Source: Helicobacter felistomachi (GTDB lineage: Bacteria; Campylobacterota; Campylobacteria; Campylobacterales; Helicobacteraceae). From it: a stretch of 64,000 nt of DNA. A program made the position numbers and the translations under genes. Every line of letters starts with the position of its first letter. The stretch's first letter is position 1. Below are positions 63,951 to 64,000 of the stretch, piece by piece. The notes under the pieces are model-generated. The model ran no database searches. It worked only from the letters and a program-made list of their open reading frames with translations, and was not told where the DNA came from. The stretch covers positions 744,001-808,000 of the forward strand of contig NZ_AP028022.1 in the NCBI RefSeq assembly GCF_030296895.1, given 5' to 3'.

Positions 63951-64000
63951 GTGGCAAAAGACGATGTGATTGAGGTGGATGGACGGGTGATCGAGTGTTT
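63951..64000 (+). CDS. infA: Translation initiation factor IF-1, start only (cut by window edge)
   Basis: The first sixteen codons read MAKDDVIEVDGRVIEC, starting with GTG after a GGAGG 6 nt upstream. This matches the IF-1 N-terminus and the position after map. IF-1 helps 30S initiation. The rest lies outside the window. Confidence 0.85.
   Translation, partial: MAKDDVIEVDGRVIEC

Noticed and set aside
1-64000. CRISPR arrays, insertion sequences, prophage or restriction-modification genes
   Set aside because: I looked for spaced direct repeats, transposases, integrases, phage proteins and methylase motifs and saw none.

Overview
The window is a contiguous, gene-dense stretch of chromosome from a Helicobacter species. 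Several points support this: a nuo operon with the small campylobacterotal NuoE replacement, FrdCAB fumarate reductase, an FlhA/S15/WaaL-type ligase block, HtrA next to an amino-acid permease, an rplI-hslV-hslU-era-csd6 block, a Hop-like outer-membrane protein ending in a typical Helicobacter C-terminus, and an S10-spc ribosomal operon without rpmD. By eye the DNA is clearly more GC-rich than H. pylori. I therefore infer a gastric non-pylori Helicobacter of the felis/bizzozeronii/heilmannii type; the species is not established. I see no prophage, insertion sequence, CRISPR array, rRNA operon or restriction system.

Layout. 1-3641 (minus): the start of the complex I operon, nuoA-B-C-D-E-like-G, with nuoG cut by the window edge. 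3815-8626 (plus): TtcA and TerC, a broken outer-membrane protein, a catalase-like periplasmic peroxidase, a small membrane protein and RsmE. 8789-11862 (minus): a large lipoprotein, a YajR-like MFS transporter and a small membrane protein, with a ten-base C tract between the first two. 11944-18480 (plus): SppA, a four-helix membrane protein, an amino-acid permease, HtrA, a DUF115/Maf-type protein and a small lipoprotein. 18505-20417 (minus): FtsL-like protein, RsmH, RNase P RNA and an HxlR regulator, the last divergent from a quinone oxidoreductase (20538). 21541-26085 (minus): phospholipase D-like lipoprotein, KgtP-type transporter, LpxD, TpiA. 26194-29766 (plus): frdCAB. 29772-31323 (minus): WaaL-like ligase and S15. 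31438-41914 (plus): FlhA, DHH phosphoesterase, Met-rich lipoprotein, PheS, PheT, AroA, DJ-1/Hsp31-like protein, IspH and a small unknown protein. 41965-42055: tRNA-Ser(GCU), minus strand. 42142-42849: MTA/SAH nucleosidase. 43210-53403 (minus): polyferredoxin, Csd6, Era, HslU, HslV, L9, Sel1-repeat protein, DapD, IspG and a P-loop protein. 53541 to the end (plus): S10-spc ribosomal operon, SecY, Map and the start of InfA.

How the genes work together. Complex I, fumarate reductase and a dicarboxylate/2-oxoglutarate-type transporter fit a microaerobic respiratory chain that can use fumarate as acceptor. Csd6, FtsL, RsmH, LpxD, WaaL, MltN-independent envelope lipoproteins, HtrA and SppA form an envelope-building and quality-control set. 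FlhA, Csd6 and possibly the DUF115 protein relate to motility and cell shape.

The most striking feature is sequence-level rather than a new system. Ten genes are interrupted by twelve single-base frameshifts, nearly all in short G/C or A runs. SecY, which is essential, is one of them, as are AroA and TpiA. In each case the downstream frame continues the same protein. The simplest reading is residual indel errors in the assembly. The outer-membrane protein (A7 and G7 tracts) and the intergenic C10 tract remain the best candidates for real phase variation. I did not find convincing evidence of a previously undescribed multi-gene system.
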